33,522 bases of DNA from Bacteroidales bacterium. GTDB lineage: Bacteria; Bacteroidota; Bacteroidia; Bacteroidales; VadinHA17. Location of the stretch: the NCBI GenBank assembly GCA_003141415.1, contig PLLX01000159.1:5533-39054 (forward strand), read 5' to 3'. This document shows positions 1 to 9,132 of the stretch, piece after piece. Under the pieces are notes generated by a model, which saw nothing but the letters and a program-made list of their open reading frames with translations, did no database searches and was not told the DNA's origin. Each line of letters begins with the position of its first letter. The stretch's first letter is position 1. A program made the translations under genes and the position numbers.

Positions 1-2574
1 AACACGGGCGCAAGCAGGTTTTATCAGGGCATGACAGCCAGATATAACATCTACTTTAATGGATATGAGAGCTTTAAGGCTGGTCTGGTTAAAATATCGA
101 GAAGCTATCAGGATGATTATGCAGAACTACTGAAAGTGTTTGAGTATAGTGACCCTTCCACAGTCTCTCTTTGTTCTTCCGACATGGAAAAGGCAATACA
201 GAAAGCTTCAAAGCTTATTTCACTGAAGTCTATAACTGCAAAACCAGAATTCAAAAAGTCACATGAGCTTTCCGAAGAGGATAAAAAACTCGTCGAAATG
301 AAAGAATATAATAAGTGGGTTGACGACAGTTATCTGCTTATCGGGAAAGCCAGATTTTATAAGCATGAGTATAAAGAGGCCACTTCAATATTCAAGTACT
401 GTATTACCGATGCAAACGATCCTTTAATTAAGACTGAGGCTGTTATCTGGCTGGCCAGAATATATAATGAGAGTGGCAATTATAGCGAGTCATTCAGATT
501 AATAAGTGGCCTGGATATAACAACAGACTTTACAAAGTCATTAAAATCAATGTATTATACAACACTTGCAGATCTGTTCATAAAACAAAAAAGGTATCCG
601 GAAGCTATAGATCCACTGGGAAAATCAATTGAAATTGTTTCAGGTAAAAGGGCCAGATACAGGTTGACATATCTTCTGGCTCAGTTATATGAAAAGACGG
701 GAGATGGAGCCAGGGCAACATCGCTTTATCGGAAAGTTGTTAAAATGAACCCGCCTTATGATGTTGAATTTAATGCCACAATAAACATTGCCGGTGTTTT
801 TGATGTTAACTCCGGTAATCCTCAGGAAATTAGACGGGAGCTTGAAAGAATGCTTAATGATTCCAAGAATAAAGAGTATCAGGACCAGATTTACTTTGCC
901 CTTGGTAATCTGTCGATGAAAGAGGGAAAGGAATCAGAAGCCCTGGGATACTACAGAAAATCTGCAATTGCAAAATCGCAGAATCAGAGTCAGAAAGGCA
1001 GATCTTACCTTGCTCTAGCGGGATATTATTTTAAAAAACCCAATTATATGAAAGCAGGGACCTACTACGATAGTGCTGTTTATTTTCTTGACCAGAAATA
1101 TCCCGATTACCTGGCAATAAAAACCAAATCACAAGGTCTGAATGCGCTTGTCTCTCAATTGACTATAATACAGCGTGAGGACAGTTTGCAAAGGATTGCC
1201 AAGATGACTGAGCCTGAGAGGAATGCTCTGATTTCATCAATAATTGCGAATGTCATTAAAAACGAAAGTGAAAGCAAAACTTCAGCAAATTCAGACAGAT
1301 ACAATCTTGGACAGTTTTATGAGAACGAAAGACGTAATCAGGGGAATATAGATCAGGAGGGCAAATGGTATTTTTATAATCAGACCGCTTTAACTTTTGG
1401 CCGGACTGAATTCCGTAAACGCTGGGGTGACAGAAAGATTGAAGACAATTGGAGAAGGTCTAACAAAACAAGAGTAAATAATGCCCAGACTTCCAATAAC
1501 CCAAATGAGACTACCCAGCATGTTTCTGACACTCTGGCAGCTGAAACCGACCCTAAAAAACCTCAATTCTATCTGAAAAATCTACCATTAAAAGACTCTT
1601 TAATTAATATTTCAAACGATAAAATAGCCTTAGCCATGCTAAATGCAGGCAAAGCATATGCCGAACGGATTTCGGACCCCGCAAAAGCAACGGTAACATT
1701 CGAATCTCTTATCAACCGTTTCCCTTCCAGTGATCTTGTTCCTGAAGCATTATATAGTCTTTATAATGTCAATAAGGAAGGTAATAATGCAAAATCCGAA
1801 ACATACAGACAACTATTACTTCAGAAATATCCTGATAATGAGTTTTCCAAAATACTTTCAGATCCTGCCTATTCTGAGAAAAAAATGGCTGAACTTAAGA
1901 TGGCTGAAAAAACTTATAATGATGCTTATAATGCATATACGGGTGAAAAATTCACTGATGCAATTTCTATCAGTGATGATGCATTGAAAAGATATCCTCA
2001 GGATCAGCTCGCTCCAAAATTTTTACTTCTTCGGGCCTATTCGGTTGGCAGAACAAGTGATGAAAGAACATTCAAAGAAGAACTAAACAAACTTATTAAA
2101 GTATGGCCGGGAACAAATGAGAGCAAGAAAGCTGCAGAGATAATTGCATACCTTAACCAGAAAATGCCTGAGCTTAAAGTTGAAGAAGATAAAAAAATTG
2201 CTACTGAAATTTACACTGCGGATACAACTGTAAATCATGTATTCGCATTGATCATTAGTGATCCTGCGTTTAATCTGAACCAGGGGTCATTCGATGTAAT
2301 CAGCTATAACATAGATAATTTTACAAATAAAAATTACAAGACAAAGGGAGAACTTGTTGAGAATAAATTTATTCAGATAATTGTTTCCGGGTTTTCAAAT
2401 TTTACTCAGGCATTGGATTATTACAATGCTTTCAAAGCTGAAAAGTTTGTAAGAAATCCGACAGGTGCAAAGATGATTTCATTTATTATAAGCGACAACA
2501 ACCTTAAAGCCCTCAATAAGGATAAAGATCCGGGGCGTTATCTGCTTTTCTTCAAGGAAAAATATTTGAAATGA
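1..2574 (+). CDS. porW: PorW/SprE-type TPR lipoprotein of the type IX secretion system, 5'-truncated by the window edge
   Basis: The reading frame is open from base 1, so the gene starts outside the window. The ATG at 31 is internal: the ten codons before it (NTGASRFYQG) continue straight into the conserved TARYNIYFNG segment that lies just after the lipobox cysteine in this family. The visible 857 residues are mostly helical tetratricopeptide-like repeats (about 85-400 and 530-720), with a low-complexity charged stretch near 480-520. In Flavobacterium (SprE) and Porphyromonas (PorW) this is an outer-membrane lipoprotein needed for T9SS function and gliding, probably as a bridge between the translocon and the PorK/N ring. 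The stop overlaps the porX start by four bases (ATGA), implying translational coupling. The family is recognised from the N-terminal motif, TPR layout and the porX neighbour. The signal peptide and lipid cysteine cannot be seen here. Confidence 0.85.
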   Translation, partial: NTGASRFYQGMTARYNIYFNGYESFKAGLVKISRSYQDDYAELLKVFEYSDPSTVSLCSSDMEKAIQKASKLISLKSITAKPEFKKSHELSEEDKKLVEMKEYNKWVDDSYLLIGKARFYKHEYKEATSIFKYCITDANDPLIKTEAVIWLARIYNESGNYSESFRLISGLDITTDFTKSLKSMYYTTLADLFIKQKRYPEAIDPLGKSIEIVSGKRARYRLTYLLAQLYEKTGDGARATSLYRKVVKMNPPYDVEFNATINIAGVFDVNSGNPQEIRRELERMLNDSKNKEYQDQIYFALGNLSMKEGKESEALGYYRKSAIAKSQNQSQKGRSYLALAGYYFKKPNYMKAGTYYDSAVYFLDQKYPDYLAIKTKSQGLNALVSQLTIIQREDSLQRIAKMTEPERNALISSIIANVIKNESESKTSANSDRYNLGQFYENERRNQGNIDQEGKWYFYNQTALTFGRTEFRKRWGDRKIEDNWRRSNKTRVNNAQTSNNPNETTQHVSDTLAAETDPKKPQFYLKNLPLKDSLINISNDKIALAMLNAGKAYAERISDPAKATVTFESLINRFPSSDLVPEALYSLYNVNKEGNNAKSETYRQLLLQKYPDNEFSKILSDPAYSEKKMAELKMAEKTYNDAYNAYTGEKFTDAISISDDALKRYPQDQLAPKFLLLRAYSVGRTSDERTFKEELNKLIKVWPGTNESKKAAEIIAYLNQKMPELKVEEDKKIATEIYTADTTVNHVFALIISDPAFNLNQGSFDVISYNIDNFTNKNYKTKGELVENKFIQIIVSGFSNFTQALDYYNAFKAEKFVRNPTGAKMISFIISDNNLKALNKDKDPGRYLLFFKEKYLK

Positions 2575-4124
2575 GGAAAATAAAAATACTTTGGACTGAT
2601 GACGAGGTAGAAGCACTTAAATCTCACATTTTTTTTCTTGAGGAGAAAGGATATGAGATCGATACCTGTTCAAATGGTAACGATACGATCGACCTTGTAA
2701 GGCAGAATAGGTACGATTTGATATTTCTGGATGAAAATATGCCCGGGTTAAGCGGGATTGAGACATTAAAACTGATTAAGGAAGTCAGGACCGATATCCC
2801 TGTTGTGATGATCACGAAAAGTGATGAAGAAGATTTAATGGAAACAGCCATAGGATCAGAAATTGCAGATTACCTTATTAAACCGGTCAAGCCAAAGCAG
2901 GTACTTCTTGCTATAAAGAAGATTCTAGATCAACGACGCCTTATTACTGAAAAAACAACCACCGATTACAGGCAGGAATTCAACCGAATCAGCAGCATGA
3001 TCTCTTCGGCATCAACCTTCACTGACTGGACGGAGTTGTATAAGAAAATAGTCTTCTGGGAATCTGAGCTTGAAAAATCAACTGATCCGGGGATGAATGA
3101 TATCCTTAAGTTGCAACAGAACGAGGCAAATAATTCCTTCTCAAAATTTATTGTCACCAATTATCTGGATTGGCTCCGGCCCGAAAATAAAAATAAACCA
3201 CTGCTTTCCCCTGCGCTTTTTACGCAGAAAATTTTTCCCTGCATAACTCAAAACAGACCACTGTTCTTTATCCTTATAGATAATATGAGGTATGACCAGT
3301 GGAAAACTATCTCTGCAGAACTATCGGGGATATACAGGATTATTGAAGAAGATCTGTATTACAGCATATTGCCAACTTCAACCCAATTCAGCAGGAATTC
3401 TATTTTCTCAGGTCTGATGCCATCTGCAATTGCAGAACTTATGCCTGGTCTATGGGTAAACGATGATGAAGAGGAGGGTAAAAACAATTCTGAAGAAGAG
3501 CTATTCAGAGATCAGCTGAAGCGTAAAGGGCTTAAGTACAAATGGTCGTATAATAAGATAAGCAGCAGCCTTGAAGGTAAAAAAGTAAATGAAAAAGTAA
3601 GGTCAATGCTTGAAAACGATATCAATATACTTGTTTTCAATTTTGTTGATATGCTATCCCATGCCAGAACTGAGATAAGTATGATTCGCGACCTCGCTAA
3701 TGATGAGCCAGCGTACAGGAGCCTGACACGTTCCTGGTTTATGCATTCATCCTTGTTCGAATTACTAAAAACACTTGCCTCGCATCCGGTTAAGATAATT
3801 TTCAGCACTGACCATGGTACGATAAGAGTACAGAATCCGATAAAAATCATAGGAGACAGGAAAACATCGCCTAACCTCAGGTATAAAATGGGTAGAAACC
3901 TCGATTACGATTCAAAAAAAGTTTTCGAGCTAACCAACCCGGAAAAAGCAATGTTGCCGAAAACCAATTTAAGTTCGAGATATATTTTTGCCATGAATCA
4001 GGACTTTCTTGTCTATCAGAATAATTTTAATCATTATGCAAGTTATTACAAGGATACCTTTCAGCATGGCGGGATTTCAATGCAGGAGATAATGATACCG
4101 GTTGCATGCCTTGAACCTGTTTAA
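2571..4124 (+). CDS. porX: PorX: response regulator with PglZ alkaline-phosphatase-like domain
   Basis: The 517-residue protein has a receiver domain (1-120) with the acidic pair D10-D11, phospho-acceptor D54 (in FLDENMPG), T82 and K104. Helical linkers follow (about 130-220), then a PglZ phosphatase-superfamily domain. Expected metal and nucleophile residues are present: D237 (LIDNMRYDQW), T271 (PTSTQFSRNS), D360 and H364 (VDMLSHAR), D414-H415 (STDHGT) and H499. In Porphyromonas, PorX works with the histidine kinase PorY and an ECF sigma factor to control T9SS genes, and its effector domain cleaves oligonucleotide-type phosphodiesters. No PorY is encoded nearby, as is usual for this orphan pair. 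The ATG overlaps the porW stop, so the two are very likely co-translated. All key residues are intact, so the protein should be active. Confidence 0.95.
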   Translation: MRKIKILWTDDEVEALKSHIFFLEEKGYEIDTCSNGNDTIDLVRQNRYDLIFLDENMPGLSGIETLKLIKEVRTDIPVVMITKSDEEDLMETAIGSEIADYLIKPVKPKQVLLAIKKILDQRRLITEKTTTDYRQEFNRISSMISSASTFTDWTELYKKIVFWESELEKSTDPGMNDILKLQQNEANNSFSKFIVTNYLDWLRPENKNKPLLSPALFTQKIFPCITQNRPLFFILIDNMRYDQWKTISAELSGIYRIIEEDLYYSILPTSTQFSRNSIFSGLMPSAIAELMPGLWVNDDEEEGKNNSEEELFRDQLKRKGLKYKWSYNKISSSLEGKKVNEKVRSMLENDINILVFNFVDMLSHARTEISMIRDLANDEPAYRSLTRSWFMHSSLFELLKTLASHPVKIIFSTDHGTIRVQNPIKIIGDRKTSPNLRYKMGRNLDYDSKKVFELTNPEKAMLPKTNLSSRYIFAMNQDFLVYQNNFNHYASYYKDTFQHGGISMQEIMIPVACLEPV

Positions 4125-4143
4125 GTGTTAGTTTCTTAACCTG

Positions 4144-4557
4144 ATGGAAATTTTAATAATAGACAAAAGACATTTACATGCTGCTGCAAAACAGCTTCTG
4201 AAACATTTTGCAGATAAGAAGATATTTGCTTTTTATGGACCAATGGGTGCCGGTAAAACTACAATTATCAAAGCCATCTGTGAATCTCTTGGTGCGGTAG
4301 ATATTGTCAGCAGCCCTACTTTTACCCTCGTAAATGAATATAAAACATCTTCCCATGAAACATTATTTCATATCGATTTCTTTAGAATCAAGAAACAGGA
4401 AGAGGTGTATGACTTTGGTATTGAGGAGTACCTTACCGGTGATTCATATTGCTTTATGGAGTGGCCCGAGCTTATAGAAGATTTGCTTCCACCTGAGACA
4501 ATAAATGTGAGAATTTCAGTTGATAACAATGAACAGAGGATACTTTCAATATCTTAA
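4144..4557 (+). CDS. tsaE: TsaE, ATPase of the tRNA t6A37 threonylcarbamoyl transferase complex
   Basis: TsaE is a small P-loop ATPase (137 residues) that works with TsaB and TsaD to put threonylcarbamoyl on A37 of ANN-decoding tRNAs. The sequence has the family Walker A loop GPMGAGKTT (32-40), the SSPTFTLVNEY segment (56-66), the HIDFFR strand with the Walker B-like aspartate D78, and the closing FMEWPEL motif (104-110). Length is typical. It begins 19 bases after porX with no separate promoter visible, so it is probably the last gene of the porW-porX transcript. It is a housekeeping enzyme with no known mechanistic tie to secretion. Confidence 0.96.
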   Translation: MEILIIDKRHLHAAAKQLLKHFADKKIFAFYGPMGAGKTTIIKAICESLGAVDIVSSPTFTLVNEYKTSSHETLFHIDFFRIKKQEEVYDFGIEEYLTGDSYCFMEWPELIEDLLPPETINVRISVDNNEQRILSIS

Positions 4558-4568
4558 CGCTATCTTAT

Positions 4569-4599
4569 TTTGCTCTCAATTCCAAATTATTTACCTTTG
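4569..4599 (+). promoter_or_regulatory. Bacteroidota-type promoter of the alanine dehydrogenase gene
   Basis: TTTG at 4569-4572, a 19-base spacer, then a perfect TAnnTTTG box (TACCTTTG) at 4592-4599. The predicted start lies about 20 bases before the ATG at 4619. This is one of the best matches in the window and separates this gene from the tsaE transcript. Confidence 0.7.
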
Positions 4600-4618
4600 A
4601 AGAAATTACATCCTCACA

Positions 4619-5842
4619 ATGATGAATGGCAAAGCTAAGAGCGGAAAAGTCAGTTTTGAAAACACAGTTTTCATGCCAAAAGAGGAACACCTTGAGACTG
4701 CCGTTAAGAACCGTAGAATTACGATTGGTATTCCCTGCGACAACAACGATGATGAGAAAAGAGTCGCTTTGACCCCTGAAGCAGTAAGTCTGCTGGTTGA
4801 AAGAGACAATGAAGTTATTGTTCAGAAAGGTGCCGGAGTTGGAGCAAATTATACTGATAAGGATTACAGCGAGAACGGAGCTATAATAAGTGACTCACCT
4901 GCACGGGTCTTCAGCGCCGATGCAGTAATAAAAGTTGCCCCGTTTTCGGAGAAAGATACTGAATTTCTTAAGGGCAATCAGTTGATCTTATCATACCTTA
5001 ATGTTCTAAAGCTTGATGAAGAGACTCTGGGGAAACTTATAAGAAAAAAAGTAACAGCAATCGCGTTTGAAAAGATTAGTGACGGTAATGGGGAACTGCC
5101 AGTTGTGGAATCGATGAGCGAAATTGCAGGAATAACATCACTTCTGATTGCTTCGGAATATCTCAGTAATATGCATGGAGGCAAGGGAGTAATGCTTGGT
5201 GGGATTACCGGAGTCACTCCGACAGAGGTTGTCATCTTGGGTGCAAATACCGCAGGTGAATATGCTGCAAGAGCAGCTATCGGACTGGGATCTACTGTAA
5301 AAATATTCGACAATTCCATTCCACGCCTGAGAAAATTCCAGGATAAACTGGGGCAACGTCTTCAGACTTCAGTATTTCATCCTCAGGTTCTGAGGAAAGC
5401 TCTTAAGTCAGCTGATGTATTGATCGGCGCTATTGAACTTGAAGATCTCAGGCCCTGGTACTACATAACAGAAGATATGGTCCGGAACATGAAAAAAGGA
5501 GCAGTGATAATCGACCTGAGTATTGACCGTGGTGGTTGTATCGAAACAACGGAATGCCGTGCCCTGAAGGATCCTGTTTATGAGAAATACGGCGTTGTTC
5601 ATTTTTCTGCCTGGAATCTGCCATCACGTGTTTCACGAACGGCTTCAATAGCTCTCAGCAATATTTTCGAACCCTTGCTTCAGAGTATGGCTGACGCGGG
5701 GGGGATAACCCAGTTGCTGAAGTATGACCAGGGTTTGCGAAATGGGGCATATTTATATAATGGTATGCTTACAAATGAAACATTAGGCCAGAAGTTCGGA
5801 ATCATATCAAAAGACCTCGATCTCCTTATATCAGCATTCTGA
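4619..5842 (+). CDS. ald: Alanine dehydrogenase / transhydrogenase-family NAD(P)-dependent oxidoreductase
   Basis: Alanine dehydrogenases interconvert L-alanine and pyruvate plus ammonia with NAD. This 407-residue protein has the AlaDH/PNT N-terminal half (about 34-165, starting RRITIGIPCDN) and Rossmann half (about 185-335). It keeps the ALTPEAV segment (50-56), the nucleotide-binding strand VVILGANTAGEYAARAA (204-220) and the IDLSIDRGGC segment (298-307) with the conserved aspartate D303. It is about 35 residues longer at the N terminus than the classical enzyme. The canonical active-site histidine region (SYLH) reads SYLNVL here, with N128 in place of His, and the usual VKEP segment is VAPFS. 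Bacteroidota homologues share the long form and are annotated as alanine dehydrogenase, but the substrate is less certain than the fold. Either of two adjacent ATGs (4619, 4622) could start it. Confidence 0.8.
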   Translation: MMNGKAKSGKVSFENTVFMPKEEHLETAVKNRRITIGIPCDNNDDEKRVALTPEAVSLLVERDNEVIVQKGAGVGANYTDKDYSENGAIISDSPARVFSADAVIKVAPFSEKDTEFLKGNQLILSYLNVLKLDEETLGKLIRKKVTAIAFEKISDGNGELPVVESMSEIAGITSLLIASEYLSNMHGGKGVMLGGITGVTPTEVVILGANTAGEYAARAAIGLGSTVKIFDNSIPRLRKFQDKLGQRLQTSVFHPQVLRKALKSADVLIGAIELEDLRPWYYITEDMVRNMKKGAVIIDLSIDRGGCIETTECRALKDPVYEKYGVVHFSAWNLPSRVSRTASIALSNIFEPLLQSMADAGGITQLLKYDQGLRNGAYLYNGMLTNETLGQKFGIISKDLDLLISAF

Positions 5843-5845
5843 TTA

Positions 5846-6760
5846 TCAGGCATATCGAAGTTTTGCATTATTGCCTTCAATTTCAATTTTTGCCTGCTTC
5901 CCAATATAAAATGCCCTGTTATCAGCAATATGACCCGCGGGGAAGTTAAAAAGGATCGGGTAATTATATTCACTTACAATTCCAAGAATAGTCTCTTCAA
6001 CATTTTTACCCCAGGGCATCTTCGCCTCTTCAATCTTATTCATTCCTCCGACAACTACTGCAGAAAGCCCTTCAAGCTTACCTGAAAGTTTAAGAGAGGT
6101 CAGCATCCTGTCGATGTGGTAATAATACTCTCCCACTTCTTCAATGAACAAAATCTTTCCTTTTGTTGAGGGTTCCGCCTGAGTTCCTGAAAGACTATAA
6201 AGCAGTGAAAGATTTCCTCCTGTAACTTCTCCTGTCACATTCGCCGGTTTATAAATGTTACCTGTCCATTCATGAAACCTGAGATCACCGTATAATGCCT
6301 TTTTTAAAGAGATAAATGTTTCACTGGATTTTTCAGTATTATTAAAGTTAAGAGGCATTTCTCCGTGAATTGACATAACTCCGCATACCTCATTTAGCCA
6401 CATATGCAGTACAGTTATGTCACTGAATCCGGAAAACCATTTTGGATTATTTTTCAAAGCCGAAAAGTCGACCCTGTTGATTATTTTAGAAAGGCCGTAT
6501 CCTCCTCTTGAACAGAATACTGCCTTAATATCAGGGTCGTCTGTCATTTCCTGAAGATCATATAACCGTTCTTCATCACTCCCTGCAAAAGAGCCGTTCC
6601 TTTTCGCAGCGTTCCTGCCGATGCGGACACGTAAACCCCAACTCTCAAGAAATCCCGCAGCTTCAATTAAAATGCTTTCATTTATGCAAAATGAAGGAGA
6701 AATTATTACCACTTCATCTCCAGATTTCAGAAAAGGGGGCTGTATTTTGTTTGCAGTCAT
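5846..6760 (-). CDS. ldcA: LD-carboxypeptidase, peptidase family S66 (LdcA-like)
   Basis: This enzyme removes the terminal D-alanine from murein tetrapeptides during peptidoglycan recycling. Counted from the chosen ATG the protein is 304 residues. Family marks are the N-terminal PPFLKSGDEVVIISPSF strand, the nucleophile serine S84 in VFCSRGGYG, SGFSDITVLH (about 110-119), a catalytic glutamate E207 or E208 in FIEEVGEYYYH, and the histidine H277 in FPAGHIADN. The frame can be extended to a TTG at 6790, but the ATG at 6760 is preferred: family members start just before this strand, and a TAnnTTTG box lies at 6804-6811. It converges with ald, with only three bases between the stops. No signal peptide is evident, consistent with a cytoplasmic recycling enzyme. 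Confidence 0.92.
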   Translation of the reverse strand: MTANKIQPPFLKSGDEVVIISPSFCINESILIEAAGFLESWGLRVRIGRNAAKRNGSFAGSDEERLYDLQEMTDDPDIKAVFCSRGGYGLSKIINRVDFSALKNNPKWFSGFSDITVLHMWLNEVCGVMSIHGEMPLNFNNTEKSSETFISLKKALYGDLRFHEWTGNIYKPANVTGEVTGGNLSLLYSLSGTQAEPSTKGKILFIEEVGEYYYHIDRMLTSLKLSGKLEGLSAVVVGGMNKIEEAKMPWGKNVEETILGIVSEYNYPILFNFPAGHIADNRAFYIGKQAKIEIEGNNAKLRYA

Positions 6761-6803
6761 ATAAACATTATTGTATGTAAAAATAGGCAAATTGAGTTAA
6801 ACG

Positions 6804-6811
6804 CAAAAGTA
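6804..6811 (-). promoter_or_regulatory. Candidate -7 box for the LD-carboxypeptidase gene
   Basis: Read on the minus strand this is TACTTTTG, a perfect TAnnTTTG box, about 43 bases upstream of the ATG at 6760. No convincing TTTG/TTG -33 element was found at the usual distance; the hairpin element occupies that position. Confidence 0.45.
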
Positions 6812-6816
6812 TTTTC

Positions 6817-6889
6817 GCCCCTTTGGGGGAGATGCCACCCTTGCTTCGCCGAAGCGGCTACATAAAGGCGAAGGAAGCGGCATCGGGGC
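6817..6889. repeat. Large imperfect inverted repeat between divergent ldcA and metG promoters
   Basis: The left arm has GCCCC (6817-6821), GATGCC (6831-6836) and TTCGCC (6845-6850). The right arm has GGCGAA (6867-6872), GGCATC (6879-6884) and GGGGC (6885-6889). These pair in order around a 16-base loop, with internal bulges. An extra small hairpin GCTTC/GAAGC sits at 6843-6855. It lies between the two candidate promoters, so neither transcript should contain it. That argues for a palindromic repeat element rather than a leader or terminator. The word GCGGCATC recurs just after metG at 9016-9023. Confidence 0.6.
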
Positions 6890-6918
6890 TTTTGGGTAAA
6901 AGAGAAACTTAAATTTAT

Positions 6919-6926
6919 TATCTTTG
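6919..6926 (+). promoter_or_regulatory. Candidate -7 box for metG
   Basis: TATCTTTG matches TAnnTTTG perfectly and lies 39 bases before the metG ATG. A TTTG at 6891-6894 could be the -33 element, with a slightly long 24-base spacer. Confidence 0.55.
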
Positions 6927-6965
6927 TTCGGTTTTAAAAATTGCTAACACCTCATTATCAATATC

Positions 6966-8999
6966 ATGAAGAATTTCAAAAGATATCTTGTCACCTCAGC
7001 ACTTCCCTATGCAAATGGCCCGATACATATTGGTCATCTTGCAGGGGTTTATATACCATCTGATATTTATACCAGATACCTGAGAATGAAAGGAGTAGAC
7101 GTGATATCTATCTGTGGCTCCGATGAACATGGAGTTCCGATTACTCTTAAGGCACGTAAAGAAGGGGTAACACCGCAGGAGATAGTTGACAGATATCATT
7201 TTATGAATAAAAAGGCATTTGAAGATTTTGGCATTGCTTTCGATATCTATTCTCGCACATCAAATAAAGTACATTACGAAACTGCTTCCGGCTTCTTCAA
7301 AACTCTCTATGATAAAGGCGAATTCACTGAAAAATCATCTGAACAGTATTATGATGAGGAAGCTGGTTGTTTCCTGGCCGACAGGTATATAATGGGGACA
7401 TGTCCGCATTGCGGAAATGAGAATGCCTATGGTGACCAGTGTGAAAAATGTGGAACTTCACTCAGTCCTAATGAACTTATAAATCCTCACTCCACAGTCA
7501 GCGGCAGTAAACCGGTATTGCGCGAGACTCTCCATTGGTATCTCCCTCTCGACAAGTATGAGCCATGGCTGAGAAAATGGATTCTCGAAGATCATAAAGA
7601 GTGGAAAGTAAATGTGTATGGTCAGTGTAAATCCTGGCTTGATCAGGGTTTGCAGCCCAGAGCTGTCAGCCGCGATCTCGACTGGGGTGTTCCCGTACCT
7701 GTCGAGGGTGCAAAAGGGAAAGTTCTCTATGTCTGGTTCGATGCTCCTATAGGTTATATCTCTGCTACAAAAGAACTTACTCCGGCATGGGAAAAATACT
7801 GGAAGGATAAGGATACAAAGATGGTTCATTTCATAGGAAAAGACAATATTGTTTTCCATTGTATTATCTTCCCCGTAATGCTTAATGCCGAAGGCAGTTA
7901 TATCCTCCCTGAAAATGTACCGGCCAATGAGTTTCTGAATCTCGAAAACGATAAGATTTCAACTTCAAGAAACTGGGCCGTATGGCTTCACGAATACCTT
8001 GTAGATTTTCCTCTGAAACAGGATGTTCTGAGGTATACGCTCTGTGCCAATGCGCCCGAAACAAAAGATAACGATTTTACATGGAAAGATTTTCAGGCGC
8101 GAAACAACAACGAACTTGTCGCAATTCTGGGAAATTTCGTCAACCGGACTCTTGTACTTACCAATAATTATTACGGCGGGAAAGTTCCTGAAAGAGCCAA
8201 TACTGATTCAAATGATGAATTTGTGCTGAATGAGATAAAACATGTTAAGGAAAATGTGGAAAATTGTCTTGAGACATTCAGGTTCCGTGAAGCTCTGAAA
8301 GAAGCAATGAATCTTGCACGACTTGGCAATAAATATCTGGCCGATGCAGAACCGTGGAAGGTTATCAAAACCGATCCAGAACGTGTAAAAACAATTATGA
8401 ACATAGCTCTTCAGATTACTGCAAATCTGACGATTATCTGTGAACCTTTTCTTCCGTTCTCGATGGGGAAATTACGCAAGCTGATTAATTTAAACGAGTT
8501 GAAATGGGAAAATGCCGGTAAATCAGATCTGCTTGTTCCTGATCATCTGATTAACAAACCAGAATTGCTCTTTGAAAAGATTGAAGATGAAGAAATCACA
8601 CGGCAGGTGGATAAACTTCTTGCAACAAAAAAAGCCAATATGGAAACAGCTGCAAATACCTCTCCCGGAAAAGAACCTGTGACTTTTGATGACTTCACCA
8701 AAATAGATATCAGAACAGCAACCATCCTTGAAGCTGAGAAAGTCCCTAAAACCATTAAATTGCTTAAACTGAAAATCGATACCGGTATTGATATCCGAAC
8801 CATAGTATCAGGAATCGCAGAATACTATGAACCGGAAGCCATAATTGGCAAACAGATATCAATAGTTGCCAATCTGGAACCACGGAAAATTAAAGGTATT
8901 GAGTCGAAAGGTATGATCCTTATGGCTGAAGATAAAAACGGAAAATTAGTTATGGTTGCTCCGGTGAATAAGGTGAGTAATGGGAGTATGATAAAATAA
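6966..8999 (+). CDS. metG: Methionyl-tRNA synthetase with C-terminal tRNA-binding (EMAP-like) domain
   Basis: MetRS charges tRNA-Met for initiation and elongation. The 677-residue protein is a full-length class I synthetase. It has a Rossmann catalytic core with HIGH at 21-24 and a zinc knuckle with cysteines at 146, 149, 159 and 162 (TCPHCG and QCEKCG). The KMSKS loop reads KISTS (330-334), a common variant in this subclass. A helical anticodon-binding domain covers about 370-540. The C-terminal OB-fold tRNA-binding domain (about 570-677, from [20 protein letters not shown]) promotes dimerisation and tRNA capture. The gene is monocistronic by position: divergent from ldcA and convergent with the SPOR-protein gene. 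No T-box or S-box-like leader was seen in the short upstream region. Confidence 0.98.
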   Translation: MKNFKRYLVTSALPYANGPIHIGHLAGVYIPSDIYTRYLRMKGVDVISICGSDEHGVPITLKARKEGVTPQEIVDRYHFMNKKAFEDFGIAFDIYSRTSNKVHYETASGFFKTLYDKGEFTEKSSEQYYDEEAGCFLADRYIMGTCPHCGNENAYGDQCEKCGTSLSPNELINPHSTVSGSKPVLRETLHWYLPLDKYEPWLRKWILEDHKEWKVNVYGQCKSWLDQGLQPRAVSRDLDWGVPVPVEGAKGKVLYVWFDAPIGYISATKELTPAWEKYWKDKDTKMVHFIGKDNIVFHCIIFPVMLNAEGSYILPENVPANEFLNLENDKISTSRNWAVWLHEYLVDFPLKQDVLRYTLCANAPETKDNDFTWKDFQARNNNELVAILGNFVNRTLVLTNNYYGGKVPERANTDSNDEFVLNEIKHVKENVENCLETFRFREALKEAMNLARLGNKYLADAEPWKVIKTDPERVKTIMNIALQITANLTIICEPFLPFSMGKLRKLINLNELKWENAGKSDLLVPDHLINKPELLFEKIEDEEITRQVDKLLATKKANMETAANTSPGKEPVTFDDFTKIDIRTATILEAEKVPKTIKLLKLKIDTGIDIRTIVSGIAEYYEPEAIIGKQISIVANLEPRKIKGIESKGMILMAEDKNGKLVMVAPVNKVSNGSMIK

Positions 9000-9000
9000 G

Positions 9001-9039
9001 CCCCTCTGCCTCTTCGCGGCATCTGGCCCAAGGGGGAGA
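9001..9039. repeat. Short C-run/G-run spacer element after metG
   Basis: CCCCT (9001-9005) can pair with AGGGG (9031-9035). The interior has the word GCGGCATC (9016-9023), which also occurs in the right arm of the hairpin at 6817-6889, so metG is bracketed by related sequences. It could act as a weak terminator for metG, but there is no following T-run. Confidence 0.4.
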
Positions 9040-9085
9040 TAATGCTTTGGTATTTTCAATAATTATTCTAAAACAGGAGGGATTT

Positions 9086-9115
9086 CCCCCCGCGTGGGAG
9101 GAATAAAAAGGGGGT
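9086..9115. repeat. Dispersed spacer element: C-run, loop, G-run, A-rich, GGGGGT (copy 1)
   Basis: A six-C run (9086-9091) is followed by a short loop, GGGAGG, the A-rich block AATAAAAA and GGGGGT. Copy 2, at 10175-10205, has the same order and orientation. A 23-base comparison of the right halves (9097-9119 against 10187-10209) gives 17 identities by eye. The two copies flank the HU/SPOR gene. Confidence 0.5.
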
Positions 9116-9132
9116 TTAAATCAAATGTGAGT

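Noticed and set aside
6760-6790. TTG start at 6790 for the LD-carboxypeptidase
   Set aside because: The ATG at 6760 better matches the family N terminus, and the ten extra residues are not typical.
6790-6965. T-box or other riboswitch controlling metG
   Set aside because: The structured element lies upstream of the likely metG promoter and has no T-box sequence or specifier-loop layout.
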